In this document: positions 1-8,875 of the stretch, in pieces
Layout: each line of letters starts with the position of its first letter
How positions within the stretch are numbered: the first letter of the stretch is position 1
Origin: Paucibacter sp. TC2R-5
GTDB taxonomy: Bacteria > Pseudomonadota > Gammaproteobacteria > Burkholderiales > Burkholderiaceae_C
Length of the DNA stretch: 64,000 nucleotides
Reading direction: 5' to 3'
Assembly (NCBI RefSeq): GCF_025717605.1
Contig: NZ_JAJIRQ010000001.1
Span: forward strand, 124,001 to 188,000
Translations under genes and position numbers: made by a program
The notes under the pieces: generated by a model
Database searches by the model: none
The model's input: only the letters and a program-made list of their open reading frames with translations
Told to the model about the DNA's origin: nothing

Positions 1-1
1 T

Positions 2-1258
2 ATCGGCACCAATGATGCCCATGTGCTGGTCTTGCAAGTGCAGGGTTTGACGATCAGTCTGACCTATTCCGATCTGCACAGCAGCCGATTCGAGTTCTTT
101 CAGGCCCAGCTCGCCGCCTACGGCGCGCAATGGTCATCGCCTGAGGCGCGGGTCTCGGCCGGGCTGAATCGGGGCGAGGCCTATCAGCTGGGCACGGCGC
201 GCTTCGAAGCGACCGATGAGGCGCAGCTGCAAGGCATGCTGGAAGGCATCGCCTCCCGCATCGTCTTTTTGATCGACTGGAACCGCGCTCGCAAGAGGCT
301 ATTGAACTTTGTCGGCAAACGCGAGGCGATTGCCGTGCTGGCCGAGGCGGCCAAGGCAGAGATCGGCCATATGGCCTGGCTCAAGGCCGGCGCCGAGCGC
401 ATGCTGTTCGAGGCCATGCAGGCCGTAGGCGCCGACGCGTTTCGCATCGGAGACCGGCTGGATGAGGTCTTAGGCGAAGCCGGTGCGCAGGCCTTTTTGC
501 TGGAGGTCTTGCGCCTGTCGTCGACTGCGATGCTGGCGCAGCAGCCTGCCGCGCTGGTGGCCGACGAAACCCGTTTGCTGCTGGCGCGTCAACTGCAGCG
601 CAGGGCGCCCGAGTTCGATTTGCTGGCCGAACATGCCGCCTATTGCCAGACCCTGGCCGAAGGCATCAGCCAGGCCCTGGCCCATGGCTGGGAGCAAGAC
701 AAAGAGGCGTCGGCCAAGCTGGCTCAGCGCGCCAAGGCCTGGGAGCGCCAGGCCGATCACTTGGTGATGCAAGCGCGCGAACGGGCGCGCCGCCAGCCGC
801 GCTGGGCGCAGTTTGCGCGCCTGCTGGAGACGGCCGATGATGCGGCCGATGCGCTGGAGGAATGCGCATTCCTGCTCGGCCTGATCGCCGAACATCACCA
901 CCAAGGCTGGAACAAAGAGTTGCGCGGCCTGCTCGCTCAGCTGGCACAGGCAGTGCTGCATGCGACGCAGGAGCAAGTGAGGGCCGTCGCCGTGGCGCGT
1001 GGACTGAACGGGGCCAGCGAAGCGGCCGAGCATGATGATTTTGTCGCGTCCACCTGGCAGGTGCTGCGCGCCGAGCGCCAATGCGATGAGCTGCTGCGTG
1101 CGGCCAAGCGCTGCATGGCGGCCGAAGTGAGCAACGCCGCCGCGCTGATGCTGGTCAACGACCTGGCCAATCAGCTGGAGTTTGCGTCCGATCGGCTGCT
1201 CAACGCGGCCTATGCCTTGCGCGAGCTGGTGTTCAGCAAGACCGAGGTGGGCGCATGA
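2..1258 (+). CDS. PhoU/DUF47-like helical protein, 5'-truncated by the window edge
   Basis: The reading frame is open from base 2, so the true start lies upstream; 418 residues are visible. The last 200 or so residues are almost entirely helical and rich in Ala, Leu, Glu and Arg. The stretch LETADDAADALEECAFLLGL resembles the paired-helix acidic motifs of PhoU and DUF47 proteins. The first 100 residues form a separate alpha/beta-looking region I do not recognise. The stop codon overlaps the start of the next gene (ATGA at 1255-1258), so translation is probably coupled to the PPDK-like phosphotransferase. DUF47 proteins usually accompany phosphate transporters, but none is seen here, so a regulatory or scaffold role for the kinase-like partner is only inference. 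Confidence 0.6.
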   Translation: MGTNDAHVLVLQVQGLTISLTYSDLHSSRFEFFQAQLAAYGAQWSSPEARVSAGLNRGEAYQLGTARFEATDEAQLQGMLEGIASRIVFLIDWNRARKRLLNFVGKREAIAVLAEAAKAEIGHMAWLKAGAERMLFEAMQAVGADAFRIGDRLDEVLGEAGAQAFLLEVLRLSSTAMLAQQPAALVADETRLLLARQLQRRAPEFDLLAEHAAYCQTLAEGISQALAHGWEQDKEASAKLAQRAKAWERQADHLVMQARERARRQPRWAQFARLLETADDAADALEECAFLLGLIAEHHHQGWNKELRGLLAQLAQAVLHATQEQVRAVAVARGLNGASEAAEHDDFVASTWQVLRAERQCDELLRAAKRCMAAEVSNAAALMLVNDLANQLEFASDRLLNAAYALRELVFSKTEVGA

Positions 1259-2862
1259 ATACCACTGATCTGTGCTTGATCGGCTGCCCGGGTCAGACCT
1301 CGGTCGCTCAAACCAGTCCGCAGCGCTTGGGCTTCAAGGCCTTTAATTTGCTTCGCATGGCCGAGCTAGGCCTGCCGGTGCCGCCGGCCTTTGTTCTGGG
1401 CACGCGCTTTTGCGCCGATGCCGGGCTGCGGGCCGGGGCCGCGCAGCCTGCGCTGTGGTTGCCGGCGCTGCAGGCCTTGGAGTCGGCCAGCGCCGGCCTG
1501 CGTTTCGGCGATGTGGCCAGGCCCTTGCTGCTGTCGGTGCGCTCCGGTGCGCCGGTGTCCATGCCCGGCATGATGGAAACCCTGCTCAATATCGGCCTCA
1601 ACGACGAGACCGTGCAGGGCCTGATCCGCCAGACCGGCAACCCGCGCTTGGCCTGGGATGCCTACCGCCGCTTGATCGCCAGCTTTGGCGAGGTGGTGGC
1701 GGGCTTGCCGGCCGCCTTGTTCGAAGATGAGTTGACCTTGCTCTGTGCGGGCCGGGACGAGCGGCTGCTCGACTTTGCCGAGCTGCGGGCCTTGGCACGA
1801 CGCTATCTGCAGCTGTTTGCGCAGGCCGCCGGCCGGCCTTTTCCGCAGGCCGCACAAGCGCAATTGCAGCAGGCGATCGCCGCTGTGTTCGACTCCTGGC
1901 AGTCCGCCAAGGCTTGCAGTTACCGCGCCGCTCATGGCATCGAAGACACGATAGGCACGGCGGTGACGGTGCAGGCCATGGTGTTTGGCAATGCCGGCGC
2001 GCGCTCTGGTGCAGGGGTCGGCTTCACGCGCGACCCGCGCAGCGGCGAGGCCGCGCTGTGGGTGGACTTCTTGTTCAATGCGCAGGGCGAGGACGTGGTG
2101 TCCGGTCGGCGCAGCGCCCAGGGCCATGAGCAACTGCAGCAGGTCTTGCCTGAGGTCTGGGCCGAGTTGCTGCAGGCTTGCGCCCGGCTCGAGCGCGAGA
2201 TGGGCGATATGCAGGACTTCGAGTTCACCGTGCAGGATGGCCGTTTGTTCCTGCTGCAAACCCGCGGCGGCAAGCGCACGCCGCAGGCTGACGCGCGCAT
2301 TGCGCTCGATCTGCTGCGCGAGGGTGCGATTGATGTGGCGACGGCCCGCTTGCGCTGCAAAGGCCTGGACGCCGAACATCTGCGTGTCAGCCGCGTTGTC
2401 GCCCCGGACGGCCAGCCGCTGCAGCCCTTGGCGCAGGCCCAAGCCGCCAGCAGCGGCGTGGCCATCGGTCAGATCGTGCTGGACGAAGCGGGAGCGCGCG
2501 CCGCCAAAGAGGCCTGCCGGCCCGCCATTCTGGTGCGCCGCGATGCTGAGACCGGCGACAGTGCTGCGCTGGAAATGGCGCTAGGCCTGTTGACTCAGAA
2601 CGGCGCGCGCACCTCGCACGCGGCCGTGGTGGCGCGCCAGATGGGCAAGGTTTGCCTGGTCGCTTGCGAAGGCTTGCAGGTCGATGAAGCCCGGCGCGAG
2701 ATTCATATCTTCGGTACTCGCTTGGCCGAGGGCGATTGGCTCAGCCTGGATGGCAATGAAGCCTGTGTCTATGCCGCGCAGGTGCAGACCGAATGGTTCT
2801 GCCCGCCGGAGCTGCTGGCCGAGTTGGCTGAACTGAGGCGGGATGTCGCTGTGGCCGCTTGA
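1255..2862 (+). CDS. PPDK-like phosphotransferase (ATP-grasp plus phosphohistidine domain, no PEP barrel)
   Basis: The 535 residues match the N-terminal and central parts of pyruvate phosphate dikinase. The ATP-binding part shows SMPGMMETLLNIGLN near residue 103, the block VQAMVFGNAGARSGAGVGFT, and the FLLQTRGGKRT block near residue 333. The swivelling domain carries the phosphorylatable His in ARTSHAAVVARQMGK near residue 455. PPDK proper is about 880 residues and ends in a PEP/pyruvate TIM barrel, which is absent here. The protein can therefore be expected to move a phosphate from ATP onto its own His, but the final acceptor is unknown. It overlaps the upstream DUF47-like gene by 4 nt. The family is well supported; the reaction is not. 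Confidence 0.75.
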   Translation: MNTTDLCLIGCPGQTSVAQTSPQRLGFKAFNLLRMAELGLPVPPAFVLGTRFCADAGLRAGAAQPALWLPALQALESASAGLRFGDVARPLLLSVRSGAPVSMPGMMETLLNIGLNDETVQGLIRQTGNPRLAWDAYRRLIASFGEVVAGLPAALFEDELTLLCAGRDERLLDFAELRALARRYLQLFAQAAGRPFPQAAQAQLQQAIAAVFDSWQSAKACSYRAAHGIEDTIGTAVTVQAMVFGNAGARSGAGVGFTRDPRSGEAALWVDFLFNAQGEDVVSGRRSAQGHEQLQQVLPEVWAELLQACARLEREMGDMQDFEFTVQDGRLFLLQTRGGKRTPQADARIALDLLREGAIDVATARLRCKGLDAEHLRVSRVVAPDGQPLQPLAQAQAASSGVAIGQIVLDEAGARAAKEACRPAILVRRDAETGDSAALEMALGLLTQNGARTSHAAVVARQMGKVCLVACEGLQVDEARREIHIFGTRLAEGDWLSLDGNEACVYAAQVQTEWFCPPELLAELAELRRDVAVAA

Positions 2863-3104
2863 TTGGCGAGATAGCGACGCCGGCTGCGGGCGCATGGGCT
2901 GGAAGGGATGAAGAAGATCAAGGCAAAAGTCTGGATCGACAGGCGGGTGCCGTCGTGAGTTCATGCCAAGCTGTTCACAACGCTTGCCCCACGCGAATCA
3001 GTGAGTCGTCTTCGTCAATGACGGCAAATTCTCGCGTGGGATGGCGATATCGTGGCTTTGAACAGAAAAATCCCTTGGATTCTTGCCGCTAACCGTCCTG
3101 CTGA

Positions 3105-3473
3105 TCACTCGCTTCCAGGCGTGATTGAACGGCTGTGGATCCATGCGCATCCACGAGCTGACTTGAGCGAAGGAAAATGCACGCTCTGAAAAAGGGCTGT
3201 CGTCGGGGCCTCTACAGCACGCCTTGGGCTGGCGTCTAGTATTTCAACCCTGGTTACAGCACCTTGCTCAACGTCGATTCGAACCAGCGCCCATCCATAA
3301 GGCATGGAGTCCAACCTGAACGACTCCGGAAGTTCGGGACTTCCCAATTCGTCGCATTCAACGCTGTTAGCTACGAAATCAGGCTCTGGCCTAAGAAGCT
3401 CTTCGCTTGGCGCAGTGGTGCAGCCTGCACAAAGCATTGACAGCCCGAGGGCCAAGAAAGTCAGTCGATGCAT
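3105..3473 (-). CDS. Small lipoprotein with TonB C-terminal-like domain
   Basis: Predicted 122-residue precursor. An ATG at 3473 gives the signal peptide MHRLTFLALGLSMLCAGC, whose LCAGC lipobox places Cys18 as the lipidated residue; an upstream in-frame start would add an unlikely N-terminal tail. The segment GWALVRIDVEQGAVTRVEIL followed by SPRRAVEAPTTALF resembles the beta-alpha-beta C-terminal domain of TonB family proteins, where such a domain binds a membrane partner. Anchoring in an envelope membrane is likely. No partner gene is adjacent, and the downstream gene on this strand is unrelated. The function is unknown, and the domain match is by eye only. Confidence 0.55.
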   Translation of the reverse strand: MHRLTFLALGLSMLCAGCTTAPSEELLRPEPDFVANSVECDELGSPELPESFRLDSMPYGWALVRIDVEQGAVTRVEILDASPRRAVEAPTTALFQSVHFPSLKSARGCAWIHSRSITPGSE

Positions 3474-3545
3474 GACATTCCTTTGCGAAAAGCAGAGACG
3501 AAAAAGCACACTGGGTCAAGTTGGTCGCAGACTTGGGCGTCTCTT

Positions 3546-4022
3546 TCACAAAGCGAGGCCTTTTTTCAGTTGCTCAAGGTCGGCTTCCAGCAGTTTCCGT
3601 TCACTGTTGTCGCCGACCTTGGCAACGAGTTCCAGTGCCAAGGTCAGGTGGCGCGCAGAGTCCCCTGGACTGGCGGCCAGCCCGTACGCGCGAGCAAGGG
3701 CCTCATGGGCATAGCCGAGGTAGAAGGGTTTCAGCTCGCCACTGTAGAAGAGGCATACCTCGCCTAAGCGCAAGGCCTCAGCGGCGTTTCCCAAAAGGGC
3801 CTGTATTCGGGATGCCTGCCAGTAGCCCACCGAAAGGCGTTGATGGTTGCAGTCGTCACGCTGGAGCCAGTGATAGATGCACGCTTGATTGAGCGCCACC
3901 ATCAATCGCTCGTCTTCAGGCGTTCGATCTGGTTTTTCGATCAGGTCCCATGCTTTGTTGAAGCAATGGGCTGAGAAGTATTTGTGGGCTGCGGCGACGT
4001 CGAATTCAGGAACCTTTGCCAT
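3546..4022 (-). CDS. Conserved hypothetical protein, TPR-like helical
   Basis: Predicted 158 residues starting MAKVPEFDVAAAHKYFS. I prefer the ATG at 4022 because an AGAGGAG ribosome-binding site sits 9 nt upstream; a longer frame begins at 4100 without one. The sequence is all-helical with repeated Ala/Leu/Tyr patterns (LNQACIYHWLQR, GYAHEALARAYGLA, HLTLALELVAKVGD) that look like two or three degenerate tetratricopeptide-type hairpins. Similar short proteins occur as unannotated products in beta- and gammaproteobacteria. There is no signal peptide or membrane segment, so it is probably cytoplasmic. No function can be assigned. Confidence 0.6.
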   Translation of the reverse strand: MAKVPEFDVAAAHKYFSAHCFNKAWDLIEKPDRTPEDERLMVALNQACIYHWLQRDDCNHQRLSVGYWQASRIQALLGNAAEALRLGEVCLFYSGELKPFYLGYAHEALARAYGLAASPGDSARHLTLALELVAKVGDNSERKLLEADLEQLKKGLAL

Positions 4023-4178
4023 TGCGAGAAACTCCTCTGTGGCGGGTGCGTTTGCGATGAGTCTTAGACGCTCAAGATGTTGTGATGCGCATGTTGCCAC
4101 ATTGTTTGGACGTTAGGCCATGTATCTCTTGCTCTCCCAAATCAGGCAGATTCTTCCTAAAGCCGCTTGATTTTCGAG

Positions 4179-5615
4179 TCAGTCCGGCATGACGCGCGTC
4201 GCCATTGCCGCCAAGGCCAGTGAGCCCAAGCGTGTGCGCATGCTGTCGGTGCGTCCGCTCATCGCCACGGGCACGCGCGCACCCAGCACGACACCGCAGC
4301 TGGCGGCACCCGCCATGTATTCCAGCAACTTGGCCAAGAGGCTGCCCGACTCCAAGTCGGGCGCCAGCAAGATGTCGGCGTCGCCGGCCACGGCCGAGTC
4401 GCTGAGGCCTTGCAGGCGGGCGGCGTCGAGGTTGACGGCGCTGTCAAAAGCCAAGGGGCCGTCGAGGATGGCGCCGGCGATTTGGCCGCGCTGGGCCATC
4501 TTGCACAGTGCTGCGGCGTCTAGCGTGGAGCTGATGCGCTCGGTGATGGTTTCCACCGCCGACAACAAGGCCACCTTGGGACAAGCCAGACCGTTCGCAT
4601 GCGCCAGACCCACGGCCAGGCGCACGATGTCGGCTTTGGCATCCAGGTCGGGGCGGATATTGATGCCGGCATCGCTCATGAACAGCGGCTTGGCATAGCT
4701 GGGAATGTCAAAGCGGTAGACATGTGCCAAGCGCCGGCCGCAGTGCAGGGCCGGTGTCGCTTGCAGCGCCGCCAGCAACTCATCGCTGCTCAAGCTGCCT
4801 TGCACCAGCATGTCCAACTGGCCCTCGGCGGCCATATTGCAGGCTTGCGTGGCGGCGGCGTGGCTGTGTGCGGTGGCCTGGAAGTGGCAGCCTTGCAGGC
4901 TCAAATCCAACTGCTCGGCCAAGGCCCGAATGCGCGCTTCCGGGCCTATCAGCCAGGGTTCGATCAGGCCGCGCTCGGCGCCCATCAAGGCGGCGCGCAG
5001 CGCGTCTTCGCTGCAAGGGTGCACGACGGCGCAGCGCAGCGGCGTGGCCAGCTTGATCTGGCTCAGCCAGGCGCTCATGCGCGCCTCGGCATCGAACAAA
5101 TGCATCTCGGGCAGGGCGGGGCGTGGCCGCTCGATGCGTGTGCGCGGCGCCAGCACGGTGGCCAGGCCGCTGATGACGGTCTGGCCTTTTTGGTTATTGG
5201 CTTCACAGCCCAGCTTGACGATGCCGCTGTCATCAAACATCTCCAGCACCGTCAGCACGATGGTCAAGGTGTCACCCACATGCACCGGGCGCGAGAAGCG
5301 CAGCGTCTGCTCCATATAGATCGTGCCGGGGCCGGGGAACTCATTGCCCAGCACCGACGAGATCAGGGCGCCGCCCCACATGCCATGCGCGATCACGCCG
5401 TGAAAGCGTGTGCCTTCGGCGTATTCGGCGTCCAGGTGCGCCGGGTTGACGTCGCCCGATACCAGGGCGAAGGCCTGGATATCGCTGTGCTTGAGGGTGC
5501 GCACCAGGCGCGCTGTTTGGCCCAGGGCCAACTCGTCGTAGGTGCGGTTGCGCATCCATTCGGTGCGCAAGAGGTCGGGTGCGTTCATAAGCGCCAAGCT
5601 CCAAGTGTCATCCAT
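4179..5615 (-). CDS. Bifunctional MaoC-type enoyl-CoA hydratase / phosphate acetyl(butyryl)transferase
   Basis: This 478-residue protein fuses two enzymes. Residues about 25-155 form a MaoC/hotdog hydratase with the hydratase-2 signature (SGDVNPAHLDAEYAEGTRF then IAHGMWGGALIS), where Asp and His are catalytic. Residues about 185-478 are a phosphotransacetylase domain, marked by YAKPLFMSDAGINIRPDLDA, AVETITERISSTLDAA and GAILDGPLAFDSAVN. Such fusions in Burkholderiales usually sit beside an acetate kinase, which is absent here, so the gene appears to be an orphan. It may channel short hydroxyacyl-CoA metabolites and interconvert acyl-CoA with acyl-phosphate. ATGs at 5615 and 5588 are both possible starts; neither has a convincing ribosome-binding site. 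Confidence 0.85.
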   Translation of the reverse strand: MDDTWSLALMNAPDLLRTEWMRNRTYDELALGQTARLVRTLKHSDIQAFALVSGDVNPAHLDAEYAEGTRFHGVIAHGMWGGALISSVLGNEFPGPGTIYMEQTLRFSRPVHVGDTLTIVLTVLEMFDDSGIVKLGCEANNQKGQTVISGLATVLAPRTRIERPRPALPEMHLFDAEARMSAWLSQIKLATPLRCAVVHPCSEDALRAALMGAERGLIEPWLIGPEARIRALAEQLDLSLQGCHFQATAHSHAAATQACNMAAEGQLDMLVQGSLSSDELLAALQATPALHCGRRLAHVYRFDIPSYAKPLFMSDAGINIRPDLDAKADIVRLAVGLAHANGLACPKVALLSAVETITERISSTLDAAALCKMAQRGQIAGAILDGPLAFDSAVNLDAARLQGLSDSAVAGDADILLAPDLESGSLLAKLLEYMAGAASCGVVLGARVPVAMSGRTDSMRTRLGSLALAAMATRVMPD

Positions 5616-5702
5616 CAAACGACAGCTTGGATTGGCATCATGTCAGGCGCGTGACGCCGGCGCTTTCGCGCTGGTTCAAGGCGGGTTCACTTGAGCTGTA
5701 TC

Positions 5703-5740
5703 AAAAAAGGGGCTGCGACCCTTGACGGCCGCAGCCCCTT
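5703..5740 (-). terminator. Rho-independent terminator after the PhoD / PEP-CTERM pair
   Basis: A perfect 9-bp GC-rich stem (GGGGCTGCG at 5709-5717 pairing with CGCAGCCCC at 5730-5738) has a 12-nt loop. Read on the minus strand it is followed directly by six T residues (5708-5703). It lies 27 nt beyond the stop of the PEP-CTERM gene, as expected for the end of a phoD-containing transcript. Confidence 0.85.
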
Positions 5741-5767
5741 CCGGCTGTGTCTTGCGCAGTGGCTAAC

Positions 5768-6388
5768 TCAAGCCTTGCGCTGACGACGCTGGTTCAAGCA
5801 GGCCAAGCCCAACAAACCCAGGCCCATCAAGGCCCAGCTGCCGGGCTCAGGCACGACAGCGGCTTGGTCCACCGAATTCAGCTTGACGCTCCACAGACCA
5901 CCCTTTTGGTTGGGGAAATTGGGGTCAATGCTGCTTTGCGTCCAGTCGGCGATGGCCACGGGCGTGCTGCCGTCCAGCGTGAAGCCGGCCGACAGGGTTT
6001 GGCCCTTGGCGTAGTTGTCGGCAGCGCTGAGTGTGAGCAGGTACTGGCCGGCGCTCAAACTGCTGAGCTGAATGCCGGCGTCGAGCGAGCCTTGGCCGGC
6101 GCCGAGCTTGTCGTTGTCGTCCACTTCGATGATCAAGCTGTAGTCATTGCCGGCCTTGGCCCAGAGTTGCAGCACCGGGTCAAAGTTCAGGCCCGTCTGC
6201 CACGAGTCGGTCCAGGTCTTGAAGTCTGCGCTGTTGGCGGTCAGGCTGAAGCTGATGCGCACCACATCGGTGTTGTAGACGGCTTGGCCGGCGAAGTCGA
6301 AGTTGGCGGCCTGGGCCGAAGACATGGCAGCGGCTGCCAGCAAGGCGCTGGCCATTGCCTTGCGGGCAAAAGAGCGGTTGAGTTTCAT
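5768..6388 (-). CDS. DVUA0089-family PEP-CTERM sorted protein
   Basis: Predicted 206 residues. The ATG at 6388 gives a signal peptide ending SSAQA before NFDFAG. The mature part has the features of the DVUA0089 family: FDFAGQAVYNTDVVRISFSL, WTDSWQTGLNFDP, LQLWAKAGNDYSLI and the acidic VDDNDKLGAGQGS, suggesting an extracellular beta-sandwich possibly binding calcium. The end is a textbook PEP-CTERM tag: VPEPGSW, a hydrophobic stretch of about 15 residues, then NQRRQRKA. It should be handled by exosortase/PEP-CTERM processing, although no exosortase gene is visible. It starts 23 nt after the PhoD stop, so the two are probably co-transcribed and both act outside the cytoplasm. Confidence 0.85.
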   Translation of the reverse strand: MKLNRSFARKAMASALLAAAAMSSAQAANFDFAGQAVYNTDVVRISFSLTANSADFKTWTDSWQTGLNFDPVLQLWAKAGNDYSLIIEVDDNDKLGAGQGSLDAGIQLSSLSAGQYLLTLSAADNYAKGQTLSAGFTLDGSTPVAIADWTQSSIDPNFPNQKGGLWSVKLNSVDQAAVVPEPGSWALMGLGLLGLACLNQRRQRKA

Positions 6389-6411
6389 GGCGATATGTCC
6401 AGTTCTGATGT

Positions 6412-8100
6412 TCAAGGAGCCAAGGCGGCCGGGTTTGCGCGGTTCGGCGTTTGCGCGGCAGGGCTCAAGCGATTGCTGCCGTCCACCACCTGGAAGGCGG
6501 TGCCAAAGGTCTGCACATTGCTGACGCTGGCGACGGTGTCGACATACCACCACTCGCACACGCAGCGGGTGGCATCGGCGTCGATCAACATATAGCCGCG
6601 CTTGTCGAGCTTGATGTACTTCAGGTGCGGGTTGGCGGGGGCCAGCTGAGCAATCGTGCCAGCGGCTTGAGCCGGGTTGTCCACGCCGGGTGAGGAGATC
6701 GAGGTGCCGACGAATTCCACCGCGCGCGAGCCTTGGCCCGTGACCTTGTCGTAGCCGCCGGTAGCGACATTGGCATTGTTCGGGTCTTGGCTCAGATCGG
6801 CAGCCCAGCTGCTGTGGATATCACCCGTCAGGATCACGACGTTGTTGACCGGGGCCTGGGTCTGGCTGCCCTTGAGCACGTCGTAGACCCGGTCGCGCGC
6901 GGGCTGGTAGCCGTCCCAGGCGTCGGAGTTGAAGAACACGCCGCCACCGGCCGAGTTCGGCGCGCCTTGCACCTTGACCTGGGCGAACATCACGCCTTGG
7001 CCCAGGAACTTCCACTTGGCCGTGCTGGTGCGCAGCTTGTTGAATAACCAGGCTTCTTCGCTGGCGCCGAGCAGTTGACGGGCTGGGTCCAGGTAAGCGC
7101 CTTGCTGGACGAAGTAGCCGCTGGCGTTGCCGATATTCGTACCCAGCTGGGCCGAACGGCCATTCAAGCGCTCTTCCAGCATGATCAGATCGACCAGATT
7201 GCCGAAGGCGTAGCTGCGTGCGTTATTGCGCGGCTGTTTTGGGTCCACCACGCGCACCGGCATCCACTCGTAATAGGCCTGCAAAGCCGCGCCGACGCGG
7301 GCTGCCCAAGCGCCTTCGCCGGCTTGGTGGTTCTCGGCGCCATCGACGTAAGAATTGTTGGCGGTTTCATGGTCGTCCCAGATCGCCACCAGCGGATGCT
7401 GGCGATGCATGGCTTGCGAGTCCGGGTCGCGCTTGTACTGCGCGTGGCGCATGCGGTAGTCGGCCAGCGTGACGATCTCGTTCGTCGGCTCGGGCGTGCG
7501 CACATTGCCGTATTGGTTGGCGCCGTATTCGTAGATGTAGTCGCCCAGGTGCACGACCATGTCCAGATCGGCCCGCTCGGCGATGCGGCGGTAGGCATTG
7601 AAGTAGCCATAAGCGTGGTTGGAGCAGCTCACCACGGCCATGCGCAAATTGCTGACGCCGCCGACCGGCAGCGTCTTGGTGCGGCCTATGGGCGAAATCA
7701 CGCCGTCAACCGAGAAGCGGTAGTAATACGTGGTGTTGGGGCTCAGACCCAGCGCGTCGATCTTGACGGTGAAGTCGCGCTCCAGGATGGCCTTGCTGCG
7801 GCCGGTGCTGACGATTTGGGTGAAGGCCGGGTCCTTGGCGATGGTGTAGTCCACCACTTGCGAACTGCGGCCATTGGTGGGCGTGACGCGGGTCCACAGG
7901 ATCACGCGGTCAGACAGCGGGTCTCCGCTGGCCACACCGTGTTGGAAGTTGCCGTTGATGGCGACTGCAGCTTCAGCTGTGCCGGCCAAAGGCAGCATAG
8001 GTGCGGCCAGCAGAGCGGCGGCGGCCGAGCCGGTGTTCTTGAAGAAGCCGCGGCGGCTGCTGCCGACGCGAACGGGCTTGATGAGGGAGGGGCGACCCAT
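6412..8100 (-). CDS. phoD: PhoD-family alkaline phosphatase/phosphodiesterase, Tat-exported
   Basis: Predicted 562 residues from the ATG at 8100, which has AAGGA 9 nt upstream. The N-terminus carries a twin-arginine signal (SSRRGFFKNTG, then an Ala/Leu core to GTAEA), as expected for an enzyme folded with metal before export. An N-terminal beta domain (GVASGDPLSDRVILWTRV) precedes the catalytic metallophosphatase part, with SCSNHAYGYFNAYR, VVHLGDYIYEYG, AIWDDHETANNSYVDGAEN and LTGDIHSSWAADL as metal-binding blocks. PhoD enzymes use Fe and Ca to hydrolyse phosphomonoesters and diesters for phosphate scavenging. A Pho-box search upstream by eye was inconclusive. Confidence 0.92.
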   Translation of the reverse strand: MGRPSLIKPVRVGSSRRGFFKNTGSAAAALLAAPMLPLAGTAEAAVAINGNFQHGVASGDPLSDRVILWTRVTPTNGRSSQVVDYTIAKDPAFTQIVSTGRSKAILERDFTVKIDALGLSPNTTYYYRFSVDGVISPIGRTKTLPVGGVSNLRMAVVSCSNHAYGYFNAYRRIAERADLDMVVHLGDYIYEYGANQYGNVRTPEPTNEIVTLADYRMRHAQYKRDPDSQAMHRQHPLVAIWDDHETANNSYVDGAENHQAGEGAWAARVGAALQAYYEWMPVRVVDPKQPRNNARSYAFGNLVDLIMLEERLNGRSAQLGTNIGNASGYFVQQGAYLDPARQLLGASEEAWLFNKLRTSTAKWKFLGQGVMFAQVKVQGAPNSAGGGVFFNSDAWDGYQPARDRVYDVLKGSQTQAPVNNVVILTGDIHSSWAADLSQDPNNANVATGGYDKVTGQGSRAVEFVGTSISSPGVDNPAQAAGTIAQLAPANPHLKYIKLDKRGYMLIDADATRCVCEWWYVDTVASVSNVQTFGTAFQVVDGSNRLSPAAQTPNRANPAALAP

Positions 8101-8374
8101 GATGGACTGTCCTTGTGCGATGTTGGGCGACGCAAGTGGGGAGTTGGCGCTTGCGGGCTTTGCGGAAGATGCCGCGTCTTTGATCCGAACGCTGCCTGCC
8201 AGCAGCTTCGAGCCGGGCGGACTGTAGGAGCGCTGTGTGACGCTGCCATGCAAAAGGACTACGGCATTCGGCAGGGGGTCTACTCAGCGCTGCTGCAGCA
8301 AAGCCTTGCTACCATGGCGGCCGATTTCGGCTTTGCGCCAGCCCAGCTCTCCAACCATCTACGGGAACCCGATC

Positions 8375-8875
8375 ATGAACTCCTCCACTCTCATCAAGCG
8401 GACTCTTGCTGCGGGCCTGCTTTTGAGCAGCGCCCTGGCGCTGCCGGCCTTGGCTGCCAGCTCGACCGCATCTTCGGCCTCCGAGGGCGCCAGCAGCGCG
8501 GCCAGCAGCGGCTCCAAATCGCTGGAGGCCTCAAGCGGCTCGTCGACCAAGGGCGACAAGGTTGCGGCCGGCGACTACAAAATCATCGACGTGGCCGCCG
8601 CCGCTGACCGGCCCGGCATGGTGCGCGTGCACCTGCAGGCGGCCGCCGCCACCACCACCACCAACATAGCGGCGTCGAATGCGGCGGATGACTTCTATCT
8701 GGTCCTGCCCGAGCAAGCCTTCGAGAAAAGCCAGCTGAGCACGGGGCAGCTGGTGACAGCGCGCCAACACGCTTACGGCCTGGAGTTTGCTAACGGGCAA
8801 AGCAAGCAGGCATTTTTCCTGGTGCTCAGCGACGAGTGGTATCGCGAACTCGACAGCAAGGCCGTCGCGATTTGA
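8375..8875 (+). CDS. Exported protein of unknown function, partner of the DUF2145 gene
   Basis: Predicted 166 residues. The ATG at 8375 begins a signal peptide (MNSSTLIKRTLAAG to ALPALA). A low-complexity Ser/Ala/Gly linker of about 40 residues follows, then a compact domain with AAGDYKIIDVAAAADRPGMV and a run of Thr (AAAATTTTNIAAS). It ends in the pattern QSKQAFFLVLSDEWYRELDSKAV. No catalytic motif is obvious. Its stop codon overlaps the presumed TTG start of the DUF2145 gene, so the two are likely translated together and work in the same compartment. Similar pairs occur in Burkholderiales. The function is unknown. Confidence 0.7.
   Translation: MNSSTLIKRTLAAGLLLSSALALPALAASSTASSASEGASSAASSGSKSLEASSGSSTKGDKVAAGDYKIIDVAAAADRPGMVRVHLQAAAATTTTNIAASNAADDFYLVLPEQAFEKSQLSTGQLVTARQHAYGLEFANGQSKQAFFLVLSDEWYRELDSKAVAI

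Noticed and set aside
1366-2442. 358-codon frame antisense to the PPDK-like gene
   Set aside because: Shadow of a real gene with conserved motifs.
2859-3092. 77-codon frame after the PPDK-like gene
   Set aside because: Starts inside the previous stop, has no ribosome-binding site, hydrophobic pattern or family resemblance.
7075-8607. 510-codon open frame antisense to phoD
   Set aside because: PhoD has its signal and metal motifs on the other strand; the antisense product is Val/Gly/Arg-rich and crosses a divergent promoter region.
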